A stretch of DNA of 44,426 nucleotides from Mnemiopsis leidyi (GCA_000226015.1 JH152986.1:162876-207301), one strand, 5' to 3'; shown: positions 1 through 12,140, counted from the stretch's first letter. Notes: a model not told the origin generated them from the letters alone. A program made the numbers and translations.

Positions 1-491
1 GACTTTAACACAGAGGACGTAGCCAAGTAAGTCCTTAAGTGTGCTCTGTACTTTCTTTTCTTTCTGCTCTAAATTTTTTGTAATCTATAAAGTTTTTTGT
101 CTTGATTGATTTGAAAACTGATTGAGTATTTGGAAGAGAAAAATGCAATGAAACCTAATTGATTGACATCAGCTTTTATAACTGCAATAGAGGATCAGCT
201 TCAGGTAATTGAAAGTAAGCACAATTATTCATTCTTTTTTTGTCTCCTGGATTAAACCGCTTTTTATTTTATTTTTGTTTTCAGAGAAAAAGAAATTCAG
301 GAGGAATGGTGCAAACGTGTTATTGATGCCAAGTAAGCGATTTAGCGTTGCTTGAGGGCACACAATTTTTTAAATTTTTCTACAGTATTAGACACATACC
401 GATTGGAAGAAGCTATTTGAGCCATGAAGCGAAAATCGTCCAGAACTTACTGAAAATGTTATTATGTTCCCTAAGAATTAAGAAATCTTGA
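1..491 (+). CDS. 3' end of an unrecognised multi-exon gene
   Basis: Three exons join in frame: 1-26, 285-332 and 386-491. The donors are GTAAGT at 27 and GTAAGC at 333. Acceptors end at TTTTCAG (284) and TTCTACAG (385). Every junction falls after two bases of a codon, and the frame stays open to TGA at 489-491. The visible peptide is about 59 residues. It begins DFNTEDVAKEKEIQEEW, is charged and probably helical, and ends in LLKMLLCSLRIKKS. I recognise no family. The gene continues upstream of the window, so the N-terminus is missing. It is convergent with the minus-strand gene at 1138-2231. The last exon is the least certain; it rests on a fair acceptor and the matching phase. Confidence 0.5.
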
Positions 492-1137
492 CGTCAGCTA
501 CTGAAATATAATTATACAGTTCCAAGGTCAATGTTCAAACTATCTTAGGACTTAGTTTTGAAGTATAGTTATCTAGTTATCTAGAATCTGCTGTATAAAT
601 GAGCTGTTCGTTCACGACTTTACCGATGTGTCTAGTTCTACTATAGTACTATACCTCAATTCAAGGGCGAATTCCTTAATATCACTAACTTATGTTACCT
701 TTAAATGAATACCATAACAAAGATGTCAAATAACTTGACACTTTCTTACGATATGAATGTGTCGTGTCACGTGACCATCCAAACTCACGACGTTACCAAC
801 TAACCAACTTAAACCCTGTGTTGGTGTGTGAGCTTGTGCGTAGATGATGAATTGTGTGAGCTTGTGTAGGAGGTGCTAAATTGTTTAGCAAGGTTACCTA
901 AGGCTGCTAAGCTCGAATCTAGATATCTGTGTTAAGGTTTTGTATTCAAAATGAACCGTTGGTTCAAGTCCATTAACAATAAGATGTTTGTGTCTCTTCT
1001 TAGCCGACTGACGATTCCTTTATAGGAAGTCAAGTTGTAGGTATCTACCAGAATGGTAAATATAAGGCATGCCGGGAATGTCATTGCGCATATTTCTATG
1101 ACCCAGATATCTTCGAACACTTCACTACTACACTCAC
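492..1137. other. Intergenic stretch, no supported gene
   Basis: No exon is supported here. Around 913-965 is a diverged copy of sequence also seen at 4396-4456; both contain TCTAGATATCTG followed by an AATGAAC motif, so a dispersed repeat family is likely. Around 760-790, the string CACGTGACC followed by TCCAAACTCAC resembles the intron start just after exon 3 of paralog B near 4780-4805. It may be a decayed remnant of another paralog. The 3' exons of paralog A would be expected here on the minus strand, but I could not identify them. Confidence 0.4.
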
Positions 1138-2231
1138 CAATGAGGAGTTCGTGGTATGAACCGCGTCTGTAGCTGTCGGTAGCCGTGTCACTGTCCCCAG
1201 AGCCATTTCTCCAGAACGCTATTTTCCCAATTTGTTGTGCCCAGCGTGTCTTGCATGTAGCTTCAGCCTAGGTTCTTAGGTTAAATTCATGATATAACTT
1301 AGAAGAAATCATGTTCTTTTCGTAAAGTGTGACTGTAGGACTAAGGCATGTTGCCTTTAAAGTATTATTAATTAAAGTATAGTAGTATAGTAAGTGCCTA
1401 GTACCACATTACTTTTAATTTTGTAGAAATCAAAAGGGTTTCATATCAGTACGTAACATGGGTGGTGGAACAGGAAAAACCCCAAAATTTATATGGAGAC
1501 GGGGGGAACTATGATGGTCTCAGTTTTATCAAACTCGATTGAAAATTAGCTTCTACTTATCTGACCTAATGAGCGCCAATTTTTATTTTAAGCATAATAT
1601 GCTTATGTTGTAACGACATCGAAGATATGAATCTCTTATGATCCTACAAGATAACAAATAATTCCCAAGATAACAAATACCTTTTCAAATTGAATCTTCA
1701 CAAGTTCAATGCCATTGCAGATTATGCGCATTTCAGATGACGTCTTTACGATTTTCCAAATCTTATTCGTTTCCTCTGGAACATCAACGTTGAATGCTGT
1801 AAGTTCGCTACAATGGTAAATTCTATATGTCATGGGATCACTGAATACAATCCAAACGTTTCCCACTTCAGTCCAGTCGTTGATGTTGGTCTCAGTAGGC
1901 ACGTAGAAGACTACGTCGATGTCCTCTTGACTTCCTATTTCCGAGTTGGTTTTCAGCTCTATCGGGTATTTGTCGAAGTCGAAGTCTATTAACTGATGAC
2001 GAGTCACACCTATCCATTCTGAAAATTCTAATTATAGGTGAATCGAAAATATAAAATCTGATAGAAAATCTCATAAAAAATATGATGAGGATGAAAAACT
2101 TATTTCTTTACTCATCCTGTAAATTTAAACTAACCTGCTGCTGCTGTAGTTCCAGATCCAATTAAGTAAAGCAAGATACAATAACACAGCATCCTCGGCC
2201 TCGGGTGATATTGGGATTCCTCTTTCTTCAT
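1138..2231 (-). CDS. Secreted-protein paralog A, sushi-like exon truncated
   Basis: Minus-strand exons are 2135-2231 (ATG at 2231), 1681-2018 and 1138-1267. Exon 1 encodes a basic N-terminus followed by the hydrophobic stretch MLCYCILLYLIGSGTTAAA, a likely signal peptide. Its donor is GTTAGT, phase 1. Exon 2 (338 nt) encodes an ectodomain of about 113 residues with the landmarks EWIG, IDFDFDKYP, WIVFSDPMTYRIYHCSE and KIWKIVKTSSEMRIICNG. Exon 3 begins AEATCKTRWAQQIGKIAFW and TATDSYRR as in paralogs B and C. It then jumps to the donor, missing 49 codons including the four-Cys core. I recall similar WRI...IRI.CN plus TASDYYR plus CCP arrangements in invertebrate secreted proteins, but I cannot name the family. 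Introns are 116 and 413 bp. Later exons were not found, so the gene is either incomplete here or a pseudogene. Confidence 0.6.
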
Positions 2232-2382
2232 CACAATGAGATTCCTGTGACCATATAAAACAGTTCGTATTAGTAGACCGTAAGCTGTCCCTACAAACTA
2301 ACTTACATGAAAGTGGTCTTATTCACCTAACGTATTCTTCTTACATTGTTTCAAAAGATAAAACTATATCAGCTTCCTTGAT

Positions 2383-2460
2383 TAAACGTTAAATACAAAC
2401 GTTAAACGTTAAAGACAAACGTTAAATACAAACGTTAAATACAAACGTTAAATACAAACA
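2383..2460. repeat. 13-bp tandem repeat
   Basis: A short array of the unit ACAAACGTTAAAT, with about five to six copies and some variant units. It lies upstream (5', on the minus strand) of paralog A. Confidence 0.85.
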
Positions 2461-2550
2461 ACCGGAAGAACCAAAAAAAAGATAGCAAGATGAGCCACTA
2501 ATGACCACGATACTGAGAGAGCCTCATTGTGAGAAGGCAAGAGATTTGGA

Positions 2551-2696
2551 GCTATACTAAGGAAGTGCTATGCTAAGGAAGTGCTATACTAAGGAAGTGC
2601 TATGCTAAGGAAGTGCTATACTAAGGAAGTGCTATACTAAGGAAGTGCTATACTAAGGAAGTGCTATACTAAGGAAGTGCTATACTAAGGAAGTGC
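2551..2696. repeat. 16-bp minisatellite, about nine copies
   Basis: A nearly perfect tandem array of the 16-bp unit CTATACTAAGGAAGTG. Only scattered A/G changes (TATACT versus TATGCT) separate units, which suggests recent expansion. It lies in the 5' flank of paralog A. Confidence 0.95.
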
Positions 2697-2699
2697 GTA

Positions 2700-4390
2700 A
2701 ATATCGGCTGCAAACTGTACCTTTTTTCATTCAAAACACTAATAAGTTACAAAAACTTCGTTCTCAAAGTATCAAGCTAAAAAACTGATGAGTGTAGAAA
2801 GATTAAAGATTGAAACAAACTTTTGTGAGGACCACATGGAATTTAGAAGTCTGCGGTAACTGCAGATTTCTCTTATCATTCTACATAGAATTAATGTTGA
2901 TCAATGAAACAAATGTTAATGAAACAAAAGTTAATATCAATTAAATCATGTGATAAAAGTCATGATACCTTCGTAAAAATGAAACATAACATTGTATGAC
3001 GATTTCACTGGTGAGAGACTCTCGTGCTGTTGGCTTATGTTATGATTTGATTGCTCCTTAAATAATCTGGCAACCATCCAATTTTATGTGCTCTTTCTTC
3101 CTCATTAAAGCACCGTTATTGTATCATACTATAGATACTACAGTGTACCAATGTGCAATTTTGTCTACTTACATAGCATAAATTGTACCTTGATAGGTAC
3201 AAGTTATCTAAAATAAAATTTCTAAGATGAATATTTCAGAGGACACACAGGTCACAGTTCAAAATGTTCTCTTTACAACTGAAAAGGCAAGCGAGCCCGA
3301 TAACTTGCTTTGTGCCATGCGTAGTAAATGGGGCCTGCCCCGTCGCCGGGGTTTTGGGGTGCAACCCCCACCCATCGTGGTCCAGAAAACTTTCAGCAAA
3401 ATGAGAACATTTTTAAGCATTCTAAGCAGCCAAGATCAAAAGAGCAGCAGAATTTACAAGCTGTATGGTGTGGTCCAGGGTCTATTTTTGTACTTCGTTC
3501 TATCAGTTAGCTGAATTCAATTTCTCATCAGGTGTTTACCTCACAGCGTTCACTTGTTAAACAAGATAAACCACCATTAACAACGACACTGAAATAGCTC
3601 GACTAATAACTCTCTGAAAGGCGAAATAACTCTATTATTGATTGCCCCTAGATACTCTGGCCAGACAATTTCATGTGATCTTTCTTCATCAATAACAAAC
3701 GCCATAGCAGCATAATTATAAGTATAAAGTTGTGATAGCTGTAAATTGTACCTTTTGCCTTATTACAATCAAAGCTCTTACAAATCACAAAAAACTCCGA
3801 TATTAAGCTAAAGAACTGATGAGTTGAGAAAGATTCAAGTTTAAAACAAACTTCCACATGGTTCATGTTCAGAACCACATGGAATTTAGTTCATTTAAGC
3901 TTTTAGAACTCTTATGAGTCAGCTGAGCTCTATTTATGGCGGCAACCTTGGATCGTGCCTTAGTTAAAACAGAAAGAGAGAACACACTCCGTTTTGTCGC
4001 GGTAAAGTTAACTAAAGTACTATTGGAACTACCGTCTACACTCTACCACATTGCGTCAGTGCAGAACTGAGCGGTATATCTTACACCTGCTGTTTTACAG
4101 TGTTTGTTCTCCTGGCTAGAACTTAATTTTATCCTCCAATTCAAAACGGTTTTTAGGAAAATTGGTGAAGTTCCAGCTGAGTGCTTTTCATGTCTAATTC
4201 ACCATTTTTATAGAATTTGAAGCAAATCGCAACGAAATCGAAAAATGTACTGTAATTGATTTGGAAGTAATTGACATTTCTATCATGATCATGTTTCTGT
4301 GCCATGTCATCGATGTGAAACCGTTCTCCTTGTTTTACCTATAATAAAGAACCTGTAATTGTATCACCCTACCGGGACATCTGTGTACGT
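2700..4390. other. Intergenic region with a duplicated upstream segment
   Basis: I see no supported gene. The stretch near 2705-2862 (AACTGTACCTTTTTTC ... AACTGATGAG ... CCACATGGAATTTAG) has a diverged copy at about 3745-3892. The stretch near 3050-3110 resembles 3637-3695. A weaker match lies at 10338-10430, upstream of paralog C. These look like remnants of the tandem duplications that made the A-B-C cluster, perhaps old promoter or 5' sequence. The window 3300-3370 contains a GC-rich patch (CGTCGCCGGGG ... GGTGCAACCCCCA) typical of dispersed repeats. The open frames in this stretch look like chance. Confidence 0.4.
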
Positions 4391-4539
4391 ACGTGTGTGT
4401 CTAGATATCTGCGTTATCAAAACTGTTCGTTTTAGCAATGAACTGTACGTTCAAACCGACATAGCTCTCGCAATCCAGGGCCGGGTTAAATCCTGTCTAT
4501 CCACTACAGGAATGTCACCACGAAATGCAACAAATGCAA

Positions 4540-4785
4540 GTTTAGGTCACTCCCTTAGACGGGATAGCCTGAGGTGCTCAACTCCTCTTCTGTAACCCTG
4601 AGCCACTCCGTACCGAGGCACTAATCTAGCTGTAGGGGGGTTAATCTTACGAGCCAGGGAGTGTGCATTTCCAGCCGAAGCTGTACCAGACGCAGTCTGG
4701 TGACAGGCCGACTTGCCACAGCCGGGGATCGAACCCCGGTCTGCCGTGTGGAAGTCGTAAATAATACCACCCCAAATCACGTGAC
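4540..4785 (-). mobile_element. tRNA-derived SINE (or remnant)
   Basis: Read on the minus strand, the element contains an RNA polymerase III B-box, GGTTCGATCCC, within a good T-arm (CCGGGGTTCGATCCCCGG, plus positions about 4722-4740). After it comes a non-tRNA body running down to about 4545. The A-box region near 4745-4765 is degenerate. The element sits immediately downstream of paralog B exon 3, in the intron that follows it. A tRNA-like head plus an unrelated body fits a SINE better than a functional tRNA. The exact ends are unclear. Confidence 0.6.
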
Positions 4786-4805
4786 CCTCCAAAGTCCAAA
4801 CTCAC

Positions 4806-7056
4806 CAATCGGACAGGAGGTATCTCTATCGAATACACCCGGCATCTTGCACCGTACCGTCCCTACATTCCCAACCAGACCCCCCTCTCTACATATCACC
4901 CTTGCTTTGTACCCAGCCACTACAGGTAGCGTGCCGCGCTCTAACTCCCACGTAGAAGGGAGCGTGTCACATGTAGCTGGTCTGTATCTGTCTGTAGCTG
5001 TATCGTCGTACGAGCTGCCGGATGTTAAGAAAGCTATTTTAGCAACTTGTTGAGTCCAGTGTGTCCTGCATTCAATCGTAGCCTGGTGGAAATTCCTTAT
5101 TAATTTATTTAGATAGAGGATTAGAGGAATTTTCGAACAATACACTAGGGGATATTGCTCATTAGTGATTGTTCTATCTGGCTGACCATATTATAAATTT
5201 GTGTCAATTTTTATTCGAATAGGGCGAAGTAAAATTTTTAAAGTTGAGGACCTTTTTGTGGCCTAAGCGACCTTCAGAAGACTTTCATTTCTGAATCTTA
5301 GTTATCTCTTTAATGGGTGAAGGTCCACTGCAATAACATCAGAAAATTCAACTTAGCTTTGGAGATCAACGATAAGGTGTCATATTTTGATAGATAACCG
5401 GCGATAGATACACTTAAAAGCTAACTTTACACGAAAAAGCGGGTCTTAGTTAAAGCTACAGGCCAGCCGTCAAGAGCACATATAAATAAAATGGTAACGA
5501 AAATTTGAGCTAGATATCTTTAAAATGGCCGAGATAGGGCCAAATTACGTCAGCAAAATTACAGCATAGAATTTATTCGCGACAAGCACACTATAAAAAA
5601 AGTGCGTTATTTAGTCAAATAGTACAGCAAATTAACATCTGAAAGGTATGGCAAGCTGATAAACTAAACTTTTGCTGTTAACGGCAAGGACAAATCGTCT
5701 CTGCTCTGACCCTTAGGGCTCGCTCTTTATTGGTCGGAAGAGGACAAGTGATAGTTAACGCGAGTTCCTAATATTGAGCTGTTTGGGCTAGTCTCATTTT
5801 TGATAGTTCGCTATCTAAAAAGAGAGTACGATACAGTTATCTGGTGAAAGATTACTTATGCATGTTCCCAATTAACTTGAAACGCGGGGTAGTTATCAGC
5901 ACACTAAATCAATGTCACAATGTGGTGTTTTCAAGTTAATTTCCAAAGATATTGAGTTGAATTCTATTGTGAAATCCCAGTGGACCCTACTCTTATAGTC
6001 TTATCGATGATGTGACTGATTCAAGTTGAAATGTCTTCTGAAGGTCGATAAAGCCCTGAAAATGCCCTTCAAGGCAAATAATTGACTCCGTCCGAATTGA
6101 ATTAAAGTTAGCAATAATGTTCCTCATTTAAGTTAATTCATTCCCAGAAGTTTCAACCAAGAATATTCATCAGAAGGGAAATTCTTACGAATATGTAATC
6201 GGATGTTTTCCGGCCTAACCTTTATTTCTTAAATAGTTTACATAGTTTAAATAGTTTAAGATACCTGATCAAACTCGATGTCTAACACTCTCTGACCATT
6301 GCAAGAAATTCGTAACACATTCGAAGTTTTAGCGATTTTCCAAATTTTATTCTGTCCCTCGGTAACGTTTACGCTAGACAAGATCTTCTTTTCCGAACAA
6401 CTCCAAATTCTGTACTCCATGGGATCACTGAACCAAATCTGGATGAACCCAAAAGTTCCCCAATTTCTCACATCGATTTCAGAGCTGTTGTAGAAGCAAA
6501 TGTTGATCAGCTCATCACTTCCGAGTGCCGAGTCGGTTTTCAGCTGAAGTGGATACCTGTCCAAGTCGTGTTCTATCATCGTGTTATACTGCACTTCGTT
6601 CCACTCTAAATAATTTCTTTTTATATCAGAAACGGTATTTTAAATTGTGATGGAAAAAGATTCAGATGTTTATATTACGCGACAGCATTGCTCGATGTTT
6701 ATTGATGTTATCTGGCTTTTTATTTGACAATCTGGCTTTTTATTATTGTTCAAAAAATGTTTGACCCTTCCCTTGAAACATCGTCCATTATAATGAATTT
6801 GACAACACGATTATAACCTTTTAATTGGAAACTTGAAAAAATTGGTTAATTCGCGATCGTATTGTAATGTTGTAGTTGATAAAATCATTGTAAGCATAGG
6901 TAGATTGGTAAAGATAGATTGTTTTCTTAGAAGCTCTGTGCTAAATATCTAGATCTATAATTAACTAATTAAGTAGTTACCTGATGCGGATGTAAATCTC
7001 CCCGAAAGATATAACAAGATACAGCTAGACAACATCCCCCGGAGCTTCCACATCAT
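4806..7056 (-). CDS. Secreted-protein paralog B (signal peptide, ectodomain, sushi-like)
   Basis: Minus-strand exons are 6981-7056, 6265-6605 and 4806-5082. Exon 1 encodes MMWKLRGMLSSCILLYLSGR..., a signal peptide, with donor GTAACT in phase 1. Exon 2 (341 nt) carries the same ectodomain as paralogs A and C, with landmarks IEHDLDRYP, IQIWFSDPMEYRIWSCSE and KIWKIAKTSNVLRISCNG. Exon 3 (277 nt) begins ATIECRTHWTQQVAKIAF, passes through DDTATDRYRPATCD and contains four cysteines spaced like a CCP/sushi domain (ATCD, VICRE, TVRCK, TSCPIG). It ends in phase 1 at GTGAGT. Intron 2 is 1,182 bp. The last sushi Trp expected between Cys3 and Cys4 is not evident. Later exons are not identified. The product is secreted or cell-surface by inference; its function is unknown. 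Confidence 0.65.
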
Positions 7057-8413
7057 CAAGCAGGCATTTCTTAAACACGTGGACAATTGTACTTTCAGTA
7101 TCTTGTCAGAACTGATAAACAGAGGGGTGAAAAAAAGCATAACTGTGGTTCTTTGATATAAAGACAAGTACTAAACTTAGCTGTGCAATTCTCCTGAAAC
7201 CTTGAACTGAACTACTGGTACTGTGAGCAAGGATTTTAAAAGAGAAACTCCTCATTCCTCCATGAGCAAAATTGAGCAAGCGAGCTATAGAAAGTAGAGT
7301 ACTGCTGAGAGTAGTGCTAAGGCCTGTGTCGCTTAGATCGTCACTTCCTTAAACACAAGCTTTTATTACATTCAACTCTCTCTCAAATCTAACTAACTAT
7401 ATTTTACTTTAAGCTAATGCAGGTCTGCAAATCGATTACATGCATCAGCTCACTTGATGGTATTCAAACTGCATGACTATTAGTAGAGTGTGATGTAGAA
7501 CATTAGTAAAATCTAAGAGTTGACCCTATGTCTAGATTCGAGTAAACAATCTCAGACTCAGCCTCTTCCGTCGAAGCTTCAACGAGGCTCTAAATAATGT
7601 CATGTATGATGGAGGATGAGTAACTCATGACTAAGATGATATTTTCCCTTACGAACATTCACTAATGCCATGGCCATAGAGCTAGAGAGTTATTTCGATA
7701 AAAGTTTATCGGATGTTAAGAATCGGGCTTAGGATTTGTTTTAAGAAAAGATTTAGACTTGTCGCGTAGTTGTGATTCTTCCGCAAATAGGCTTGACGAA
7801 TAAGTCGCAGTTACTCGTTGTAGTAGTTCGAACTACGAAGAATTACTAATAGTAGTAATTCTAACTAAGAATTTCCAACGCCTCCCTACCAGCAATATAT
7901 GAAATGTTTTTTCTTAGGCAGGGATAAGATCGTCATTATTTGAGACCAAGTCTTAACATACAGAACAGAGTACAGAACTGAGTACATAGAGTGCTACACT
8001 TATCGTTCTTCAAAACAAAATCTCGTATCTCCTGAAAACTATAAATCGTTTCAATAAACGGGATACAAAATCTTGCGCATATATTTTCACGTTTCTGATG
8101 AAACATCTAACTTTACAACTTTCTATATTCCTATAACTTGTGTGGCTCACTTACTGAGTTACTGAACTTAGTTTTGTAACAGTTGTGAAATTTAAAATAT
8201 TGCTAAAAGTAGTTTCAATAGTCAACATTTATTGATATCTGTGTTATTTGAAATTAGTTGTAAAACCAAGAGTATGTGTCTACGTTTCTATAGCCACATC
8301 ATGTATGATTCATGGCCTACTCGGCCGAATGCGACGTTGACGGGAGGGCACGATGCGCGACACCACCAAGTATCAACCAGGGTCTTCATATCTTCAAGAG
8401 CATGTTATCATGA
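7057..8413. other. Intergenic/intronic stretch between paralogs B and C
   Basis: The 3' exons of paralog C should lie here on the minus strand, but none is secure. One weak candidate on the minus strand follows TATAGTTTTCAG near 8030 and closes after about ten codons. Another near 7520-7590 is out of phase with exon 3. Upstream of 7056 is the presumed promoter of paralog B, without a clear TATA box. I see nothing else supportable. Confidence 0.35.
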
Positions 8414-8550
8414 AGAAATCTATTCTCCTGACGTAGTTAACACATGACTATTATACACAAAGAAATCTATTCTCCTGACGTAGTTAACAGGTGACTATTA
8501 TACACAAAGATATCTATTCTCCTGACGTAGTACACACGTGACTATTATAC
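8414..8550. repeat. 47-bp minisatellite abutting a splice donor
   Basis: Three units of 47 bp start at about 8414, 8461 and 8508, each containing ATCTATTCTCCTGACGTAG and TGACTATTATAC. On the minus strand the first unit begins inside the splice donor of paralog C exon 3 (GTGAGTATAATAGTCA). The following units keep the same start as GTGTATAATAGTCA, so the array appears to have grown from the exon-intron junction. Confidence 0.9.
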
Positions 8551-8554
8551 TCAC

Positions 8555-9696
8555 CAATAGAACACGCCGTATCCTGCCCGAACTTTCCCGGGAAAACACA
8601 CCTTACAACCCCCGTCTTACCGACGAGACCCCCCACTTTACACTTCACTGTGACGAAGCCGTGCCGCTCCACGGGGAAGATGCCCGACACTAACTCCCAT
8701 TTTGGAGGGAGCATGTCACACGAAGCGCTCCTGTAGAAGTCTGTGGCTGTGTCGTCATCATCGTTGTCGCGTTTCCAGAAAACTATCTTTCCTATTTCTT
8801 GTGACAAGCTTGTCTTGAATTCGGTAGAAGCCTGAAGAAAATTTACTGACTTAGAGATCTTAGTTTCTATGATGAGCGATGCGCCCAATTGATTTATCGT
8901 TTTGGTTGAATTATATAATAGACTGCTTTTGGCGCTGACTTTCTTTTAAAGCTGATTGTTTTATTTTCTAAGGCTATAAAGAACACTTTCAATTGGAGAA
9001 GTTTCAATGTAGATAGGTATTCCCGATTTATCTACTGCAATGACAAGTTTCAATTTAAAAGTAACTACTATGCCCCCTAGCTCCATAAGTTTCTTACCGT
9101 ATCAAACACAATCTGTATTACTTTAACGTCATTGCACAAGATTTGCAGTTTCCAGGCAGTCTTTTTGATTTGCCATTTCTTAATCCTAGCACCTGGAATG
9201 GAAACGTTGCCAAAGGTTGTAAACTCATCCGTGTAGTGATAAACCCGGTATGTCATTGGATCACTAAAGACAATCCAGATATTTCCCACGTCTCCCCATT
9301 TAAATATGTCGGTCTCAGTGCTGGTGTAGAAGCAGATATCTATAGCTTCCCCACTTCCTATTTCTGAGTCTGTCCGCAACTGTATAGGATACCGGTCCAG
9401 GTCGAAGTCTATAAACTGTTGATGTTTTACCACATTCCATTCTGAAATGGAATATTTGGTACTCTCAACAATTCAAAGTACTCCATTTAAGAAAAAAAAC
9501 CTTACCACTGGTTTAGTGGTTTAAATCATTAGTGGAAGGGAGCAAAGTAATGAAGTCTAGGTTTTTACTTGAATATAAGTAGAGTCAATTAAGATCAAAG
9601 TTCAATATTTAATTTTTACAAGTTAAACCAACCTGATCCAGCTGAGCATTGTTCTATTAGGTGTGAAACGATACACCAACACAACATCAACCACAT
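8555..9696 (-). CDS. Secreted-protein paralog C (signal peptide, ectodomain, sushi-like)
   Basis: Minus-strand exons are 9633-9696, 9098-9441 and 8555-8831. Exon 1 is MWLMLCWCIVSHLIEQCSAG, a short signal peptide, donor GTTGGT, phase 1. Exon 2 (344 nt) gives EWNVVKHQQFIDFDLDRYP, then IWIVFSDPMTYRVYHYTD and a closing KKTAWKLQILCNDVKVIQI segment. Exon 3 (277 nt) gives ASTEFKTSLSQEIGKIVFW, DDTATDFYRSASCD, and Cys at SASCD, TVKCK, VVRCV and TACSIG. The CCP-like half resembles a sushi domain of about 55 residues. Introns are 191 and 266 bp. Phases 1, 0 and 1 match paralogs A and B exactly. This is the most compact and intact of the three, although later exons remain unidentified. The product is secreted or surface-exposed by inference. 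Confidence 0.65.
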
Positions 9697-11618
9697 GATA
9701 CTTCTATCAGATATCAAAATGTTAAGACGGTAATTGGTTATATAAAAGAAACGCGACTCAAATGGTGTGAAATCGTGCAGTTATTATCATAATTAGATAA
9801 AATTGTCTCTACTACATTCCGATAACTGACAAGGCAAGTCAAAGAGTCAAACGTGAAAGAACTTAAGAATTTGTAAAGTTGATATAGACAAAATAAACGG
9901 AGCCACAAAAACAGTTGCCACATTTAGCCACAAGGCACTGAACCAACAATCACGTAGGACAAAAGGAGTGTGACGTAACAGTTAATCGCTTCCGACATTT
10001 AACAACACCCGCTGATTTGTCGTTGAGGACTCTGCTCTCCCTCATTAATCCTGATGAAGCAAATTTAGTGTAATTGCGATTCTTCTGATGTCTTCTATCA
10101 CACAATACGAACGTCTAGCCTTGCCAATTGTGTACAGAGTGTATCACGTATTAGTTCTTGTCTCATGGTATCGAGATATTATCAAGGTAATGTTACAGAG
10201 TGAATCCTTAATTTGAGGTATCGAGAAAGTGATTTAATTGCGATTGTTTTCTAGTTACATGAAGTAACTTCAACTTGTAACTTTCTCATTGTAACGTAGT
10301 TCTCTGAGATTGCTGAGAGTAGAATGAAAGAAATAACCGTAAATTGCAGCTTTTTACATAAAAACACAAAACTGCTTAGATGAGACACATTGAAAAAGTT
10401 GAAGTTAAAAACAAACTGTGAACTGTTACGTTTTTTCATGTGTTGGGACAACATTGAGATTGTTAAATTTCTAATTTAGTGGTAACTCTAACACCTGCTT
10501 CCTTAATATACTCCTGACTCGAAGTTAATATTTCGGAATATTAAGTGTCTCAGGACCCGAACCGTGAGAATTTCCCTATTAAATATTTCGGAAGTAATGT
10601 AGATTGTAAAAATTGTAATGCTGTAGATGTCATTTCAGATTTGTATCTATTTGAGATGTGACATTTGATCATTTTACAGATTTGCACCCTTTTCAAGAAT
10701 GAAGTATGACTACATCCCGTCCCTCCACAACAAAACTCAATTTTCCAAGTGAGTCTTATCATTTTCCAAATTGAGTGCATAGAATTATCAGTAGATCACA
10801 ATTATCTAGCTTAAACAGAATACTGAATTATCATAATCAAACCTAAATGTCGCTGGTCACATGACACAATTTTGTCGTTGCAAAACAAGTAAAATTGTCC
10901 AGAGACTACTTCCAAAAGATAACCTACCATAATTTCAGCGTTGACTACGGCACAAAATCGTTTCGAGAAAAGCCTGTCGAGCTAATGGCATCCTCACAGT
11001 TCAAAACGGTTTTCAAATCAATACCAGAGTTTGACAACATCGGTGAAGCATACAGCTGAATGTAGTCATTGTCTTATTCAACATTAATAGACTTTTTAGG
11101 CAAACCGCCTTGTAAACGAGGATTGTAAATCTTTCGGTTCGGAATGTTGTTACTGATTTGAAGTGCTGTTGATATTTCTACTATGTACAGTAGAGAAGAA
11201 AATAAAATTTTTCGAGATGAAACAAATTTTCAGATGATTTTAAAGCTCAAGTTTATAGTTAGTTCTGTTCATGTATCGACATCAAGATTGTACAATAAAT
11301 GAATATTCTCTTTCACGTTGCTGCGCAATTTTAACGAGATAACGCGATTCTCCTTGTACTCTTTCTTTGACCAGTGTCTGGAATTTGAAATTTTTTGAAT
11401 TCTACGTATCGACTAGAATTACTGATTGCAACTAGTTTACACAAAGACTAAACTTATATGAAGCCCTAATAGACCGATACTGCATCAATGAGTGTGACAG
11501 AGTGGCAATGTTTGCAACGCATGATGAAAACGGAAACCGCGAAGTTCTTAAAACATAATACTTTGCGCGCTACTATGACAACCGCGCGCGCCCACAATAT
11601 CAACACTATAATATTTGA
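9697..11618. other. Intergenic region, no supported gene
   Basis: Nothing here has the reading quality of an exon. About 10338-10430 weakly resembles the duplicated upstream segments near 2705 and 3745. From about 11560 the base composition changes abruptly to CpG-rich tracts (GCGCGC runs near 11569, 11584 and 11630), marking entry into the repeat-rich block. Confidence 0.4.
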
Positions 11619-12140
11619 TAAACGAGGGCGCGCGCGGCACAAAGTCATACTTACATTTATGAGATGATATCCGTTAAGATTCTACATTCTAACACCAGGA
11701 GAGCAACAAGCTTCGAGTCGGGTAACACATCGACAATACTTTTGCGATCGCCAGAGATACCCGACTCTCGCAGCTCAAAGAATTGCTAAACATGTATATA
11801 TCTTGTCAGACGTTGTCTGACCTTGCTACACGTTGCATAGCCCTGCTGCCGCGAAGCGCGCGGCGGCATGGCCGCGCGCAGCGCGGCCACGCCCCCCCTA
11901 TTTTCAAATTTTTAAAATTTTGAAAAAGTTTTTTGAAAAGGGTCACAACGTGAAACAAGTCTGACCTGCTGCCGCGCAAAGCAATATATAATATCATATA
12001 TCACTGTGTTGTCGCGGTGATACCCGACTCACGCAGCTAAAGCTGAACGTTAGACGGATATAATCTCGTCAAATCACTGTGCAAGCTTAACGCGAAATTA
12101 AAACTGAAGACGGACGCGCGTGATCCGACGCAAAATTACC

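Noticed and set aside
7500-7600. A minus-strand frame ending EIVYSNLDIG...FY with an ITIM-like tyrosine motif, as a possible cytoplasmic tail of paralog C.
   Set aside because: It opens in phase 0, whereas exon 3 ends in phase 1, and no membrane-spanning exon is seen between them.
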